64,000 nucleotides of DNA from Chthonomonadales bacterium (GCA_020849275.1 JADLGO010000018.1:1-64000), one strand, 5' to 3'; positions 1 through 10,285 are shown, numbered from the stretch's first letter. A program made the numbers and translations. Notes: generated from the letters alone by a model not told the origin.

Positions 1-50
1 GCCTCGACCTCGGCGGGCTCGAAGCGGGTGCGGGACTCCAGGTCGCTCAT
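1..50 (-). CDS. N-terminus of a protein, possibly valyl-tRNA synthetase (partial)
   Basis: An ATG at position 50 on the minus strand opens a frame that runs off the left edge, giving MSDLESRTRFEPAEVEA. A short leader followed by a (Y/F)-(D/E)-P-x-x-V-E-x pattern is how many valyl-tRNA synthetases begin. valS lying downstream of clpX is common, but 17 residues cannot prove it. It starts 34 bases after the clpX stop on the same strand, so it is probably co-transcribed. No strong ribosome binding site is visible. Confidence 0.4.
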   Translation of the reverse strand, partial: MSDLESRTRFEPAEVE

Positions 51-84
51 GTGAGCGCTGGAGTTTAGATTGGGGCCGGTCGAC

Positions 85-1362
<1,278 letters not shown>

Positions 1363-1506
1363 GCGTACCAACCCTGTGCTCCTCGTAGCTTCACCCGGCG
1401 TACGTGGCGGCCAACGCAAGATATCCCGGGCGTCGGCGGCCCATGACAGAGGGCGGCCGCGCGCCGACGGTCGACGCGGCGCGCGGCGCCTCATCCCATC
1501 TTCGGG

Positions 1507-2112
1507 TCAGCGAGCCCCTTTCTCCATGACCACGTCGACGATGCCGTACTCCTTCGCCTCCTGTGCTGAGAGCCAGTAGTCGCGGTCGCAGTCGTGGCGC
1601 ACCTTCTCGATATCCTGCTTGGTGTGCTCGGCCAGGATGCGCATCAGCGTCTCGTGTGCGCGGTTCATCTCCTCGAGGCGAATCCGCGCGTCGGTGACGC
1701 TTCCCTCGTAGCCCCCGCTCACCTGATGCAGCATGACGCGGGCGTTGGGCAGGGCAGCACGCTTGCCCGCCGAGCCGCCGGCGAGCAGGACCGCCCCCAT
1801 CGACGCCGCCATGCCGACGCAGGTGGTCGCCACGTCGCACTTGACGATCTGCATCGTGTCGTAGACTGCCAGGCCGGCGGACACGCTGCCGCCGGGAGTG
1901 TTGATGTAGACGTCGACGTCGCTCTCCGGATCCTCGCGCTCGAGGAACAGGAGCTCCGCGATGATCAGGTTGGCGATGTGGTCGTCGATCGGCTCGCCCA
2001 GGAAGATGACCCGGTCCTTCAGGAGCCGGGAGTACAGGTCGTAGGCGCGCTCGCCGCGGGCGCTCTGCTCCACGACCATCGGGACCACGGAGCGAAAGCC
2101 GCGATCTGCCAT
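1507..2112 (-). CDS. clpP: ATP-dependent Clp protease proteolytic subunit ClpP
   Basis: Serine peptidase that forms the two-ring chamber of the Clp protease and works with ClpX encoded just downstream. At 201 residues it has normal length. The catalytic triad is Ser104 (in GMAASMGA), His129 (MLHQ) and Asp178 (DRDYW), each offset by 6 from the Bacillus numbering. The hydrophobic-patch and oligomerisation segments look intact. It lies between tig (66 bases upstream) and clpX and probably shares the promoter at 3657-3686. Confidence 0.97.
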   Translation of the reverse strand: MADRGFRSVVPMVVEQSARGERAYDLYSRLLKDRVIFLGEPIDDHIANLIIAELLFLEREDPESDVDVYINTPGGSVSAGLAVYDTMQIVKCDVATTCVGMAASMGAVLLAGGSAGKRAALPNARVMLHQVSGGYEGSVTDARIRLEEMNRAHETLMRILAEHTKQDIEKVRHDCDRDYWLSAQEAKEYGIVDVVMEKGAR

Positions 2113-2177
2113 GAGCGTCTCCTCTTTCGTGTTTGCAGCCCGGCGCGCGGGCGGGCCGGGCGCCGGCCGGCGAGCGC

Positions 2178-3476
2178 CTATGGCGCCCGCTCCGGTACCT
2201 CGGTGATGGTGGCCATGCTCAGTAGCAGGTCCTGCAACTTGCGCTGGAGGAGCATGTTGGCGACCTCGGCCCGGCGGCGGCGCTCCGCGCGCAGGCGCCG
2301 ATCGCCGACGAGGCTGGTCTCCTCGTCGGGCGCGGGCCCGGCCATCGCCTCATCCACCTCCTCCGCCGACACGCTCAGCCCGCGCGCGCGCGCCAGCTCG
2401 CGCAGGAGCAGGCGCGTGCGGGTAGACACCTGCGCGCGCTCGGTGAGCTGCTCGCGGTGCTGCGCCTCGTCGAGCCCGGTGGCCTCCAGGTACTGCTCGT
2501 ACGTCATGTCGCGTCGCTCCAGCTCCTGGCCGAGCTCGCCGAGGTCCTCCTCCACCTGCTCCCCAACCATGGTGGACGGGTATTCGACCGTGGCGCGCTG
2601 GTCGAGCGCCTGCACGATGCGATTGAGCACGATGTCGTCGGCGAGCCGCTTCAGTTGCGCGTCAAGTCCCTCGCGAATACGCGCGCGCAGCTGCTCGGCC
2701 GTCGGGTCCGGCGTGTTGGCGGCCGCCCACTCGTCGGTGAGCTCGGGTAGCACGCGCTCGTTGATGCTGACGACACGAACCGTGAAGGTCGCCGACCTTC
2801 CCGCGCGCGCCGCGTCCGGGTAGTCCTCCGGGAAGGTGAGCTGGAAAGTACGTTCCTCGTCGATCTGTTGGCCGGTGATGGCTTCGTCGAATCCGGGGAT
2901 GTTGCGGCCGGTGCGAATGAGCGACCTTCGCGGCTGGCCGGGCTCCTGGCCCTCCAGGACGACCGTGAGATCGGCAACCAGCGTGTCGCCGGGCCTGACC
3001 GGGCGATCCGTTACGGCGGCCAGGCGCGCGTGCTGGTCGAGGATGCCGTTCACCTCGCGGTCGACCATCTCGTCGGTGACCGCGTAGACCGGGCGGTTGA
3101 CCTCGATGGCTTGCTCGGCACCGAGGACCACCTTGGGCTCGGTGGGCACCCACGCCTTGAAGGTCCAGGGCATGCCCTCCTCGAGCTCACTGAACTCGAC
3201 ATTCGGGTCGCCGTGCGGGGTAAGATCCTCCTGTTGGATCGCGCTGGCGTAGGCCGGCGCGGCCAGGATCTCGGTAACGCGCTCGCGCAGCTTCTCGGGG
3301 TTCACGTAGCGCTCCACCATCTTGCGCGGGGCCTTGCCGGGCCGGAAGCCCGGCACGTGGGTGAAGGCCGCGAACTCGCGATATGCGCGCCCGAAGGCGC
3401 GGCCGACCGTCTCGGCGTCGACCTCAATGCCGAGCTCGACGACACAGGGCTCGACCTGCTGCCTGGTAACCTGCAT
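2178..3476 (-). CDS. tig: Trigger factor (ribosome-associated chaperone and prolyl isomerase)
   Basis: Binds at the ribosomal exit tunnel and holds nascent chains. The chosen ATG at 3476 follows a GAGGGAGCAGGC ribosome binding site and gives 432 residues, the family norm; an upstream in-frame ATG at 3590 would add an unlike leader. The N-terminal ribosome-docking signature [11 protein letters not shown] is at about residues 45-55. An FKBP-like domain follows at about 155-235 ([14 protein letters not shown] onward), then the helical C-terminal arm. It is first in the tig-clpP-clpX operon. A 5' leader of about 170 bases separates it from its promoter. Confidence 0.95.
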   Translation of the reverse strand: MQVTRQQVEPCVVELGIEVDAETVGRAFGRAYREFAAFTHVPGFRPGKAPRKMVERYVNPEKLRERVTEILAAPAYASAIQQEDLTPHGDPNVEFSELEEGMPWTFKAWVPTEPKVVLGAEQAIEVNRPVYAVTDEMVDREVNGILDQHARLAAVTDRPVRPGDTLVADLTVVLEGQEPGQPRRSLIRTGRNIPGFDEAITGQQIDEERTFQLTFPEDYPDAARAGRSATFTVRVVSINERVLPELTDEWAAANTPDPTAEQLRARIREGLDAQLKRLADDIVLNRIVQALDQRATVEYPSTMVGEQVEEDLGELGQELERRDMTYEQYLEATGLDEAQHREQLTERAQVSTRTRLLLRELARARGLSVSAEEVDEAMAGPAPDEETSLVGDRRLRAERRRRAEVANMLLQRKLQDLLLSMATITEVPERAP

Positions 3477-3656
3477 GCCTGCTCCCTCGGATGCCGGGCG
3501 GCGTTGCGCGTGGGCGGCGGTTTCCGTGTACCGCGAACGGACCGGCGGGGGGCCGGGCGCCGTTCTGCAAAAAGAAAGGATACGAGGCATGCGCGGCGGG
3601 CCGCGCGCGCTGCCTGTATCCTGCCAGGTGGCTGGAATGGACCATTGCTGAACAGG

Positions 3657-3686
3657 ATTCTAGCATGTCCGTTCCGCTCGTGTCAA
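3657..3686 (-). promoter_or_regulatory. Sigma-70 promoter of tig-clpP-clpX
   Basis: Reading the minus strand, a perfect -35 TTGACA (3686-3681) is followed after 18 bases by TAGAAT (3662-3657). It points into tig, whose ATG is at 3476. Confidence 0.75.
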
Positions 3687-3750
3687 CTGCGCGCGGCGGC
3701 GGTCCGGTCATCGAGGCCGCCCGCCGCCGCCAGGAAAGGGAGACGCACAC

Positions 3751-4908
3751 GTGATGTCCGAAACCTCCACCCCGCACGGCGGTGTGCTCGTTGACCGTCT
3801 CGCCCGGGGCGACGAAGCCGCCGACCTGAACGGGCAGGCCGCCGGCCTGAAGACCATCGCGCTGAGTGCGAGGCAGATGAGCGACCTGGAGATCATCGCC
3901 ACGGGCGCGGCCAGCCCGCTCACCGGCTTTCTGCGCGCCGACGACTACCGGTCGGTCGTGCGCGAGATGCGACTGGCGCGGGGCCTGCCGTGGACGGTGC
4001 CGATCACGCTCGCCGTCGAGGCCGCCGGCGCTCCCCTCGCGGGCGAGCGCGTGGCGCTCACTGGCGAGCGGGGGGCGCTTCTCGCCGTCATGGCGGTCGA
4101 CGAGGTCTACCCCTACGACCCGGTTGAGGAGGCGCGCGAGGTCTACCGCACCGAGGACCCGGCGCACCCGGGCGTAGCGGCGGTCTACTCCCAGGGCGAC
4201 CGGCTTCTTGGGGGCGATGTACGCGTGGTGGCGCTGCCGGAGCACGAGCAGTTCGCGGAGTACTACCTCACGCCCGCGCAGACGCGCGCGGCGTTCGCGC
4301 AACGCGGTTGGCGCACCGTGGTCGGCTTCCAGACGCGCAATCCGGTGCACCGAGCACACGAGTATCTTCAGAAGTGCGCGCTGGAGATGGTCGATGGGCT
4401 CCTGCTCCACCCGCTTGTGGGAGAGACGAAGTCGGACGACATTGCCGCCGGCGTGCGAATGCACTGCTACGAGGCGCTCCTGCGGGACTACTACCCGGCC
4501 GAGCGTACGCTGCTCTCGGTGAACCCGGCGGCGATGCGCTACGCCGGCCCGCGCGAGGCCGTCTTCCACGCGCTGGTGCGCAAGAACTACGGGTGCACGC
4601 ACTTCATCGTTGGGCGCGACCACGCGGGCGTCGGCTCCTACTACGGCACCTACGACGCGCAGCGCATCTTCGGCGAGTTCGAGCCAGGGGCCATCGGCAT
4701 CACCCCGCTCTGCTTTGAGCACAGCTTCTGGTGCAGGCGCTGCGAGGGAATGGCGTCGTCGAAGACCTGCCCGCACGGTCCCGAGGACCGCGTGTCGCTC
4801 TCGGGCACCCGGGTGCGCGCCATGCTGCGCGCGGGCGAGATTCCGCCGGCGGAGTTCACGCGGCCCGAGGTGGCCCGGATCCTGATCGACGCAATGCGGA
4901 CCGGGTGA
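3751..4908 (+). CDS. sat: Sulfate adenylyltransferase (ATP sulfurylase)
   Basis: Makes adenosine 5'-phosphosulfate from ATP and sulfate, the first step of sulfate activation. It is 385 residues and of the monofunctional bacterial/archaeal type. The signature QTRNPVHRAHE (HxxH nucleotide site) lies near residues 190-200 and GRDHAGVGSYYG near 290. A Cys cluster (CRRCEG...C) near 330-345 resembles the zinc site of some family members. The frame opens with GTG at 3751 and has an ATG one codon later, after AGGAAAGGGAG. No reductase, kinase or CysN-type partner is in the window, so assimilatory or dissimilatory use cannot be decided. Confidence 0.93.
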   Translation: MMSETSTPHGGVLVDRLARGDEAADLNGQAAGLKTIALSARQMSDLEIIATGAASPLTGFLRADDYRSVVREMRLARGLPWTVPITLAVEAAGAPLAGERVALTGERGALLAVMAVDEVYPYDPVEEAREVYRTEDPAHPGVAAVYSQGDRLLGGDVRVVALPEHEQFAEYYLTPAQTRAAFAQRGWRTVVGFQTRNPVHRAHEYLQKCALEMVDGLLLHPLVGETKSDDIAAGVRMHCYEALLRDYYPAERTLLSVNPAAMRYAGPREAVFHALVRKNYGCTHFIVGRDHAGVGSYYGTYDAQRIFGEFEPGAIGITPLCFEHSFWCRRCEGMASSKTCPHGPEDRVSLSGTRVRAMLRAGEIPPAEFTRPEVARILIDAMRTG

Positions 4909-4921
4909 CGGGGAGCGCGCG

Positions 4922-5944
4922 ATGGCGAGGTCAGCCGAGCGGACCCTCATCCTGCTCGTGGACGCGGCGCGGCCAGAGGCCGAGGCGATCGAGGCGGCCG
5001 CGCGGCTGGTGCGCGCCGGCCGGCTGGTGGCGTTCCCGACCGAGACGGTGTACGGGCTCGGCGCGAGCGCACTGGACGCCGGAGGGGTCGCGGCCGTGTT
5101 TCGCGCCAAGGGCCGCCCGCCGCGCAACCCGCTGATCGTGCATGTGGAGGGCGCCGCAGCCGCCCGGCGCGTGACGGCCAACTGGCCGGAGAGCGCCGGC
5201 CGACTCGCGGAGCGCTTCTGGCCGGGCCCGCTCACGCTCGTCCTGCCACGCGGGAGCGCCGTGCCGGACGCGGTGACCGGCGGCGGCGACACGGTGGCGG
5301 TCCGCGCGCCATCGCACCCTGTGGCGCGGGCGCTACTGGCCGCCGCGCAACTGCCGATCGCAGCGCCGAGCGCCAATCGCTCGCAGCGCCTCTCGCCGAC
5401 CCGCGCCGAGCACGTCGCGCGGGACCTGTTCGGCCGGGTCGCTCTCATCCTGGACGCTGGCCCGTGCCCTGGCGGCATGGAATCGACGGTGATCGACCTG
5501 ACCACGGTCCCGCCGCGCATCCTGCGACCGGGTCCCATCCTCGCGCGGGATCTCGGCGAGGAGGTCGGCGCGGTGGAGGGCCCGCCGGCGTTCGCGGCCC
5601 GGCGGGGGGCCCCGCTGAAGGGCCCCGGCATGCTGCGCCGTCACTACGCGCCGCGCACCCGGCTCGATTGCGCGCCGACCGGCGAGGCGGCCGCGCACGC
5701 CGCCGAGCAGGCCGCGCGCGGACTGAGGGTCGCGCTTCTGACGATCGGCGCGTCGCCGGCGATAGGCGATGTGCGCCGCGTCCAGATGCCGTCGGACGCG
5801 GTCCGCTACGCGGCGCGCCTCTACGACGTGCTGCACGCGCTCGACGAGGAGGGGCTCGACCGCATTGTGGCCGAACTGCCCCCAGACGAGGATGCCTGGG
5901 CCGCCGTTCGCGATCGTCTCGCGCGGGCCTCCAGCGCGCGCTAG
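4922..5944 (+). CDS. Threonylcarbamoyl-AMP synthase, Sua5/YrdC family
   Basis: Makes L-threonylcarbamoyladenylate for the t6A modification of ANN-decoding tRNAs. Residues 20-210 are the YrdC domain, with FPTETVYGLGASA, KGRPPRNPL and APSANRS as substrate-site motifs. The roughly 120-residue C-terminal part is the Sua5 extension, so at 340 residues this is the long Sua5 type rather than short TsaC. It starts 13 bases after sat and is likely co-transcribed. Confidence 0.92.
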   Translation: MARSAERTLILLVDAARPEAEAIEAAARLVRAGRLVAFPTETVYGLGASALDAGGVAAVFRAKGRPPRNPLIVHVEGAAAARRVTANWPESAGRLAERFWPGPLTLVLPRGSAVPDAVTGGGDTVAVRAPSHPVARALLAAAQLPIAAPSANRSQRLSPTRAEHVARDLFGRVALILDAGPCPGGMESTVIDLTTVPPRILRPGPILARDLGEEVGAVEGPPAFAARRGAPLKGPGMLRRHYAPRTRLDCAPTGEAAAHAAEQAARGLRVALLTIGASPAIGDVRRVQMPSDAVRYAARLYDVLHALDEEGLDRIVAELPPDEDAWAAVRDRLARASSAR

Positions 5945-6054
5945 GCCGGGCCACGGGCCGCCGCTTGCCCGCCGCCAGGAGGAGCGGGCGGGGCCGAGCC
6001 CGAAGGATCAGGCCGGCGGGAGGCGCCCGCGCGAAAGGAGCATCGAGGCAAGTG

Positions 6055-6903
6055 ATGGGGCCTTCGGTTGCGGCGTCCTCCGTGCGCGCGGCGTCGCGCC
6101 TGCGCACGGCGATGGTCTACCTCACGCTCGTGGGGCTCGGATGTCTCTTCTTCTCACCGTTCGTGTGGCTTGTGATGACCTCGTTTAAGCCCGAGGCCGA
6201 AGTCTTTCAGACCATCTGGCCGCGACACTGGGTGCTCAGCAACTACACGCAGGGCGTTCAGCACTTCCCCTTCGGGCGCTACCTGGTCAACACGCTGATT
6301 CTGTGCAGCCTGAACGTCGTGGGCGTGGTCCTTTCCAGCTCGCTCGTCGCCTACGGGCTGGCCCGAGTGCCCTGGCGCGGCCGCCACCTGCTGTTCGCCC
6401 TGCTGCTCTCCACGATGATGCTCCCGGCGCAGGTCACCATGGTGCCGCTCTTCGCGGTGTTCCGGGCGCTCGGTTGGATCGACACCTACCTGCCGCTCAT
6501 CGTGCCGGCCTTCCTGGGCAACGCGTTCTTCATCTTCCTGCTCCGCCAGTTCTTCCTCACCATTCCCGGCGACCTCAGCGATGCGGCGCGGCTGGACGGG
6601 TGCAGCGAGTTCGACATATACCGGCGCGTGATGGTGCCGCTCGCCACGCCGGCGCTCGCCACCGTGGCGCTCTTCACGTTCCTGAACACATGGAACGACT
6701 TCCTCGGGCCGCTCATCTACCTCTACGACGACAACAAGTTCCCGCTATCGCTGGGGCTGGCCATGTTCAGCAGCCAGTACGGCTCCTTCTGGGGCCAGCT
6801 CATGGCCGTCTCGACGATCATGACCGCGCCCATCATCGTGCTCTTCTTCTTCACCCAGCGCACGTTCATCCAGGGAATCACCATGTCGGGCATCAAGGGG
6901 TAG
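6055..6903 (+). CDS. Carbohydrate ABC transporter permease, MalG-like
   Basis: Inner-membrane permease subunit of a CUT1-type sugar importer. The ATG at 6055 follows AAAGGAG and gives 282 residues; the frame is open further upstream but overlaps the Sua5 gene. Six hydrophobic segments are visible. The EAA loop, which docks the ATPase, reads DAARLDGCSEFDIYRRV near residues 175-195. MalG proteins work with a MalF partner, a binding protein and an ATPase, and none of these is in the window. It is therefore an orphan or separated subunit. A strong hairpin follows directly after its stop. Confidence 0.88.
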   Translation: MGPSVAASSVRAASRLRTAMVYLTLVGLGCLFFSPFVWLVMTSFKPEAEVFQTIWPRHWVLSNYTQGVQHFPFGRYLVNTLILCSLNVVGVVLSSSLVAYGLARVPWRGRHLLFALLLSTMMLPAQVTMVPLFAVFRALGWIDTYLPLIVPAFLGNAFFIFLLRQFFLTIPGDLSDAARLDGCSEFDIYRRVMVPLATPALATVALFTFLNTWNDFLGPLIYLYDDNKFPLSLGLAMFSSQYGSFWGQLMAVSTIMTAPIIVLFFFTQRTFIQGITMSGIKG

Positions 6904-6942
6904 GCGCCTCGTCCCCGCGCTCGGCGCGCGGGGACGAGGCGC
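6904..6942. terminator. Long GC-rich hairpin between convergent genes
   Basis: A perfect 17-base inverted repeat (left arm GCGCCTCGTCCCCGCGC, 6904-6920; right arm 6926-6942) encloses a 5-base loop. It starts at the permease stop and ends 5 bases before the stop of the convergent gene. There is no T tract. It probably works as a bidirectional terminator or 3'-end stabiliser. Confidence 0.65.
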
Positions 6943-6947
6943 GGGCT

Positions 6948-7460
6948 CTACGGCGCGACGTCGTGGCCGGAGACGGCGGCCTGGAAGCTGGCGGATCCGG
7001 CGCTACTGCTGCGCCGGAAGGCGATGCGCGGCGTCGTCCCGGGGTCGGCGTACAAGCGCGTCTCCTCGGAGGCGACGAGGGTGTCGCTGCCGGGGAACGC
7101 GGCGTCGGCGAAGCGCTGAGTCACCGGCACCACGTGGACCGCGGTGCTGGCGTTCGCCGTGGTCGTGATGAAGAAGAAACCGGACTGCCCCGAGGGGACG
7201 CCTGCCGTTGCGGAGAAGTGCTCGATCACCCGGCGGCGCACCGAGGCCGGCACCGGGGCAAGGCTCACGTCGGTCGTGATGCTGTTCGCCACGGTGTAGG
7301 GTGTGAGCTGCTGACGGGGGTTGAGCGCCGGCTCGTCGATGCTGCGAACCGGTGTGTAGCCGGCGATGGCCATCACACGCTTCGGGCCGACCGCCGAGAT
7401 GGCGCCGGCCAGGGCCAGGAGCCCGACCGCCGCGAGCAGAGAGAGCTTCAGCCTTCGCAT
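6948..7460 (-). CDS. Secreted protein of unknown function
   Basis: A 170-residue protein with a clear signal peptide (MRRLKLSLLAAVGLLALAG, cleavage near residue 24). I do not recognise the mature part. It is rich in Thr, Ser and Ala, with a VRRRVIEHF stretch in the middle and no Cys, consistent with a periplasmic or exported protein. There is no PEP-CTERM tail, unlike its upstream neighbour. The ATG lacks a strong ribosome binding site. It lies 46 bases downstream of the PEP-CTERM gene on the same strand and may be co-transcribed. Confidence 0.6.
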   Translation of the reverse strand: MRRLKLSLLAAVGLLALAGAISAVGPKRVMAIAGYTPVRSIDEPALNPRQQLTPYTVANSITTDVSLAPVPASVRRRVIEHFSATAGVPSGQSGFFFITTTANASTAVHVVPVTQRFADAAFPGSDTLVASEETRLYADPGTTPRIAFRRSSSAGSASFQAAVSGHDVAP

Positions 7461-7506
7461 GGTATTCGCTTTCTGTCGGCATCGAGGCCGACGAACCGGC
7501 AGGGGT

Positions 7507-8238
7507 TCAGCGATGGGACGCCCTCCGGCGAGACCTGAGCGCGAGGAACAGGAGCGCGATGCCGCCGACCGCCCCGAGGGCCGCGGCGGCCGGCTCGGGC
7601 ACCTGGGCCGCCGCCAGGTTGTCGACCTGGTAGGCGGGCACGAGGAAGCCGGGGTCGATCTGGACCGAGTAGAGGTCGATGGCGGTGAACGGGGTGCCCA
7701 GCCGGGCGATCACGCCAAGGAAGAAGGACCCACCGACCGGGCCGAGGATCGGATCGTAGGGCACGAGGGGGCTGCCGACATACTGGCCGGCGAGCGCCCC
7801 GTCGGCGATTCCCAGACGGTACGTGCCGGCCGGCAGGTCGAGGCCGACGGGGGCATGGAAGACCTCGGCGCCGAAGGCGAACAGCGCGGCGCCAGGCTCG
7901 GTTGGCTGGTAGAGGAGACGCACGGAGTCGCCGCCGACGAACACGTCGAACGGCCAGCCGCCGAGCGCCTGGCCTCCCAGGCCGTCCGAGACCACGGCCG
8001 GCTGCACACGACCGGGATCGAAGTCGTAGGCGAAGCGGCCAAGCGCATCACCCGGCGCGATGGAACCCGGCGCGTACGTCTCATAGTCCTCAACGAAGGA
8101 TGAGGTCCCGGCCAGCGCGGCTTCGAATGCCCCGCGGTCGGTGTAGATGGTGGCCTGGGCATGGCCACGAGCGCCCATGAGCAGGAGTGCGCCGATCGCC
8201 AGGCAGCGCGTCGCGAGCGTCAGTCGAGCGTGCGGCAT
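7507..8238 (-). CDS. PEP-CTERM sorting domain protein
   Basis: Exported protein of 243 residues. The ATG at 8238 follows AAGGAGA and opens a signal peptide (residues 1-26, ending GHAQA). The body is beta-rich and starts with a motif typical of PEP-CTERM proteins (TIYTDRGAFEAAL). The C-terminus has VPEP, a hydrophobic helix and an Arg-rich tail (RSRRR), which is the exosortase recognition signal. Proteins of this kind are cut by exosortase and usually go to the surface or exopolysaccharide matrix. No exosortase is in the window. A second PEP-CTERM gene lies at 21157-21780. Confidence 0.85.
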   Translation of the reverse strand: MPHARLTLATRCLAIGALLLMGARGHAQATIYTDRGAFEAALAGTSSFVEDYETYAPGSIAPGDALGRFAYDFDPGRVQPAVVSDGLGGQALGGWPFDVFVGGDSVRLLYQPTEPGAALFAFGAEVFHAPVGLDLPAGTYRLGIADGALAGQYVGSPLVPYDPILGPVGGSFFLGVIARLGTPFTAIDLYSVQIDPGFLVPAYQVDNLAAAQVPEPAAAALGAVGGIALLFLALRSRRRASHR

Positions 8239-8429
8239 CGTGGTCTCCTTGTGGCCCGCGCGCGGCGCGCGACCGAGGCGCGGGCGGGCCCGTCGCGCGA
8301 TTCGGGCATCGGGCAACAACCTCCCGGCGCGGCCGGGCGCCGGTCGCTGTTCAGGTGCCCGATGCAAGTAGCGTGCCAATCCACCCAACTAACGAGCGTT
8401 CGTGCCGGGCATCGCCGGAGGGACCCGCC

Positions 8430-9251
8430 GTGAGCGAGGGGAGCACGCAGGATGAGGGGCCGATCGCGGGCATGCTGTGCGCCTCGCGCGCGCTCTGCCT
8501 GCGCCACGCCGGCGCGCTGACCGGCCTTGAGGCCGCCGGCGCGGCCGTGGTGTGGCTGCCGTTCCCCGGCGCGCGCCGTGACCGACGGCCCGTCGACCGG
8601 GCTGACTCGGAGATCGCCATGCGCGCGGCGTGCCGGCTCGCGCTGGCCTCCGCGCTCGGCGCGAACGAGGCCGCGCGGATGGCAGATCGGCTGCGCCTCG
8701 GCCACACAGCCCTCGGCCAGCCCGTCGCGGTCTGGCCTGGCGGCGAGCCCGCCTGGCTGCGGAGGGACCTGCACGTCTCGTTCTCGCACGACGGCGAGGC
8801 GCGCCTGGCCGCGGCGGCCTGCGCTGCCGACCTCCGCGGCCTCGGCATCGACGTAGTCCACCTGCCCCGGCTGGCCGGGCGGCGCTGGACGGCCGGCTAC
8901 CTGCGCCGACTGGCCGCCCGGGTGATGGGCGAGGAGGAGCTGCGGCGCTTCCTCGCCTGCGCGCCCCCCGACGGGCCAATGCCCGACGCCGCGCGGCTCT
9001 TCGCGGCGCACTTCGCGCTGAAGGAAGCGGCCTCGAAGGCGCTGGGCACCGGCCTTCGCCTGGGCATCGGGATCGGCCGCCCCGGCAGCGTGTCGCCGCG
9101 CGAGGTGTCCGCGTCACCGTTCGCCGACGCAAGGATCCTGACCCTGCGGGGCGCGGCAGCCGCCCGGTTGGCGACGCTCGGGGCGAAGCGCGCCGAAGGG
9201 CACTGGAGCGCCGACAACGAATACCTGCTGAGCCTGGTACTCCTGCGATAG
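8430..9251 (+). CDS. 4'-phosphopantetheinyl transferase superfamily protein
   Basis: Transfers phosphopantetheine from CoA to a Ser on carrier proteins. The GTG at 8430 follows CGGAGGGA and gives 273 residues, a two-domain Sfp-like size. Residues near 135-140 carry the magnesium-site motif GIDVV, and the later FALKEAASKALGTG matches the WxxKEAxxKxxG signature with Phe in the first position. Neither a carrier protein nor a PKS/NRPS gene is present in the window. It might serve as the housekeeping holo-ACP synthase or a distant pathway. Confidence 0.82.
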   Translation: MSEGSTQDEGPIAGMLCASRALCLRHAGALTGLEAAGAAVVWLPFPGARRDRRPVDRADSEIAMRAACRLALASALGANEAARMADRLRLGHTALGQPVAVWPGGEPAWLRRDLHVSFSHDGEARLAAAACAADLRGLGIDVVHLPRLAGRRWTAGYLRRLAARVMGEEELRRFLACAPPDGPMPDAARLFAAHFALKEAASKALGTGLRLGIGIGRPGSVSPREVSASPFADARILTLRGAAAARLATLGAKRAEGHWSADNEYLLSLVLLR

Positions 9252-9311
9252 CGCGGCCGGCGCGTCCCCTTGCGCAAGCCGCCGCGCGCCAACCACGCAC
9301 TGGCAGACACC

Positions 9312-9337
9312 GAAACCCGCGCGGGCAGACGACCGTA
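9312..9337 (+). promoter_or_regulatory. Possible ECF-type promoter of the sigma operon
   Basis: GAAACC at 9312-9317 and CGTA at 9334-9337 are 16 bases apart, resembling the GAA(A)C...CGT(A/C) pattern that group-4 sigma factors recognise. It precedes the sigma gene, as expected for autoregulation. GC-rich chance matches are common. Confidence 0.3.
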
Positions 9338-9390
9338 GAGGTCCCTGAAAGCGCTCGCATGTGGGGGAGAAGAGGACGTCGACGCTCATC

Positions 9391-9984
9391 ATGCAAGAAG
9401 CGGACGCAAGCCTGGTGCAGCGCACGCTGCGCGGCGAGACCGCCGCGTTCAACACGCTGGTCGTGCGCTACCAACGGCACGTCTACAACCTGGCCTACCG
9501 CATGATCGGGAACGCCGACGATGCCGGTGACCTGGTGCAGGAGACCTTCCTGAGAGCCTACGGGGCCCTCTCGTCCTTCCGGCAGGACGCCAGCTTCCTG
9601 ACCTGGCTCTACAAGATCACCTCGAACCTCTGCATTGACCTGATGAGGTCGCGCCGCGCAAAGAACGCCCTCTCGCTGGATGCCGAGCTCGAGGACGGGC
9701 GCGAGCCCGCCGCCTTCGAGCGCGAGACCTCTCCCGAGGAGATCGTCGTGCGCGGCGCTGTCGGGGACATCGTGCACCGGGCGGTGATGAACCTGCCGGA
9801 GCGGTATCGCCGGGTGGTGGTGATGCGCCATCTGCAGGCGATGAGCATCGAGGAGATCGCGGACACGCTCAACCTGCCCTCGGGAACGGTGAAGACCCAC
9901 CTGTTCCGGGCGCGGGAGATGCTCCGCGACCGTCTCCGGCCCGTACTGGACATGGAAGGCGATGGAAGAGAACAGACTGCTTGA
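9391..9984 (+). CDS. ECF (group 4) RNA polymerase sigma factor
   Basis: Extracytoplasmic-function sigma factor of RpoE type. The sigma-2 region (residues about 15-85) has NLAYRMIGNADDAGDLVQETFLRAY; the sigma-4 helix-turn-helix (about 135-185) has MSIEEIADTLNLPSGTVKTHLFRAR. I prefer the ATG at 9391 (197 residues, MQEADASLVQ); a GTG at 9361 would add ten residues. The next gene overlaps it by 23 bases and encodes a zinc-finger anti-sigma factor, so the pair forms a self-contained regulatory switch. Confidence 0.93.
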   Translation: MQEADASLVQRTLRGETAAFNTLVVRYQRHVYNLAYRMIGNADDAGDLVQETFLRAYGALSSFRQDASFLTWLYKITSNLCIDLMRSRRAKNALSLDAELEDGREPAAFERETSPEEIVVRGAVGDIVHRAVMNLPERYRRVVVMRHLQAMSIEEIADTLNLPSGTVKTHLFRAREMLRDRLRPVLDMEGDGREQTA

Positions 9985-10264
9985 CGATCACTCGGAGCAG
10001 TTCTCGCTCTGCGTCCGGGTGAGGAACCGTCTCCCGGACCTGATCGAGGGCTATCTGGACGCGGTCGTGGCCGAGGCGGTGCGCGCTCACCTGGCCGTCT
10101 GCTATAGCTGCTCGCGCGAGTTCCGCGAGCTTCAGCAGACCATTCGCCTCGTCGAATCCCTGCCGTTCGTGGAGGCCGGCAAGGACTTCGCCCCGCTCGT
10201 GATGGCCGCCCTCGACGCGCAGCGCCGGCGGCCCTGGTGGAAGTGGAAGCCCCGATTACGCTGA
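9962..10264 (+). CDS. Anti-sigma factor with zinc-finger (zf-HC2) domain
   Basis: A 100-residue protein overlapping the sigma gene. It contains the HxxxCxxC zinc motif of anti-sigma factors as His43, Cys47 and Cys50 (RAHLAVCYSC). Such proteins hold the cognate ECF sigma inactive until a signal, often redox, alters the zinc site. There is no membrane segment, so it should be a cytoplasmic sensor. The Trp/Lys/Arg-rich C-terminus (PWWKWKPRLR) is unusual and could bind membrane or nucleic acid. The ATG follows GGAAGGCG. Confidence 0.85.
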   Translation: MEENRLLDDHSEQFSLCVRVRNRLPDLIEGYLDAVVAEAVRAHLAVCYSCSREFRELQQTIRLVESLPFVEAGKDFAPLVMAALDAQRRRPWWKWKPRLR

Positions 10265-10285
10265 CGGCCCGAGCCGCGGCGCGAC

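Noticed and set aside
3477-3590. Upstream ATG start for trigger factor
   Set aside because: The added 38 residues do not resemble the family, and the ATG at 3476 has a strong ribosome binding site.
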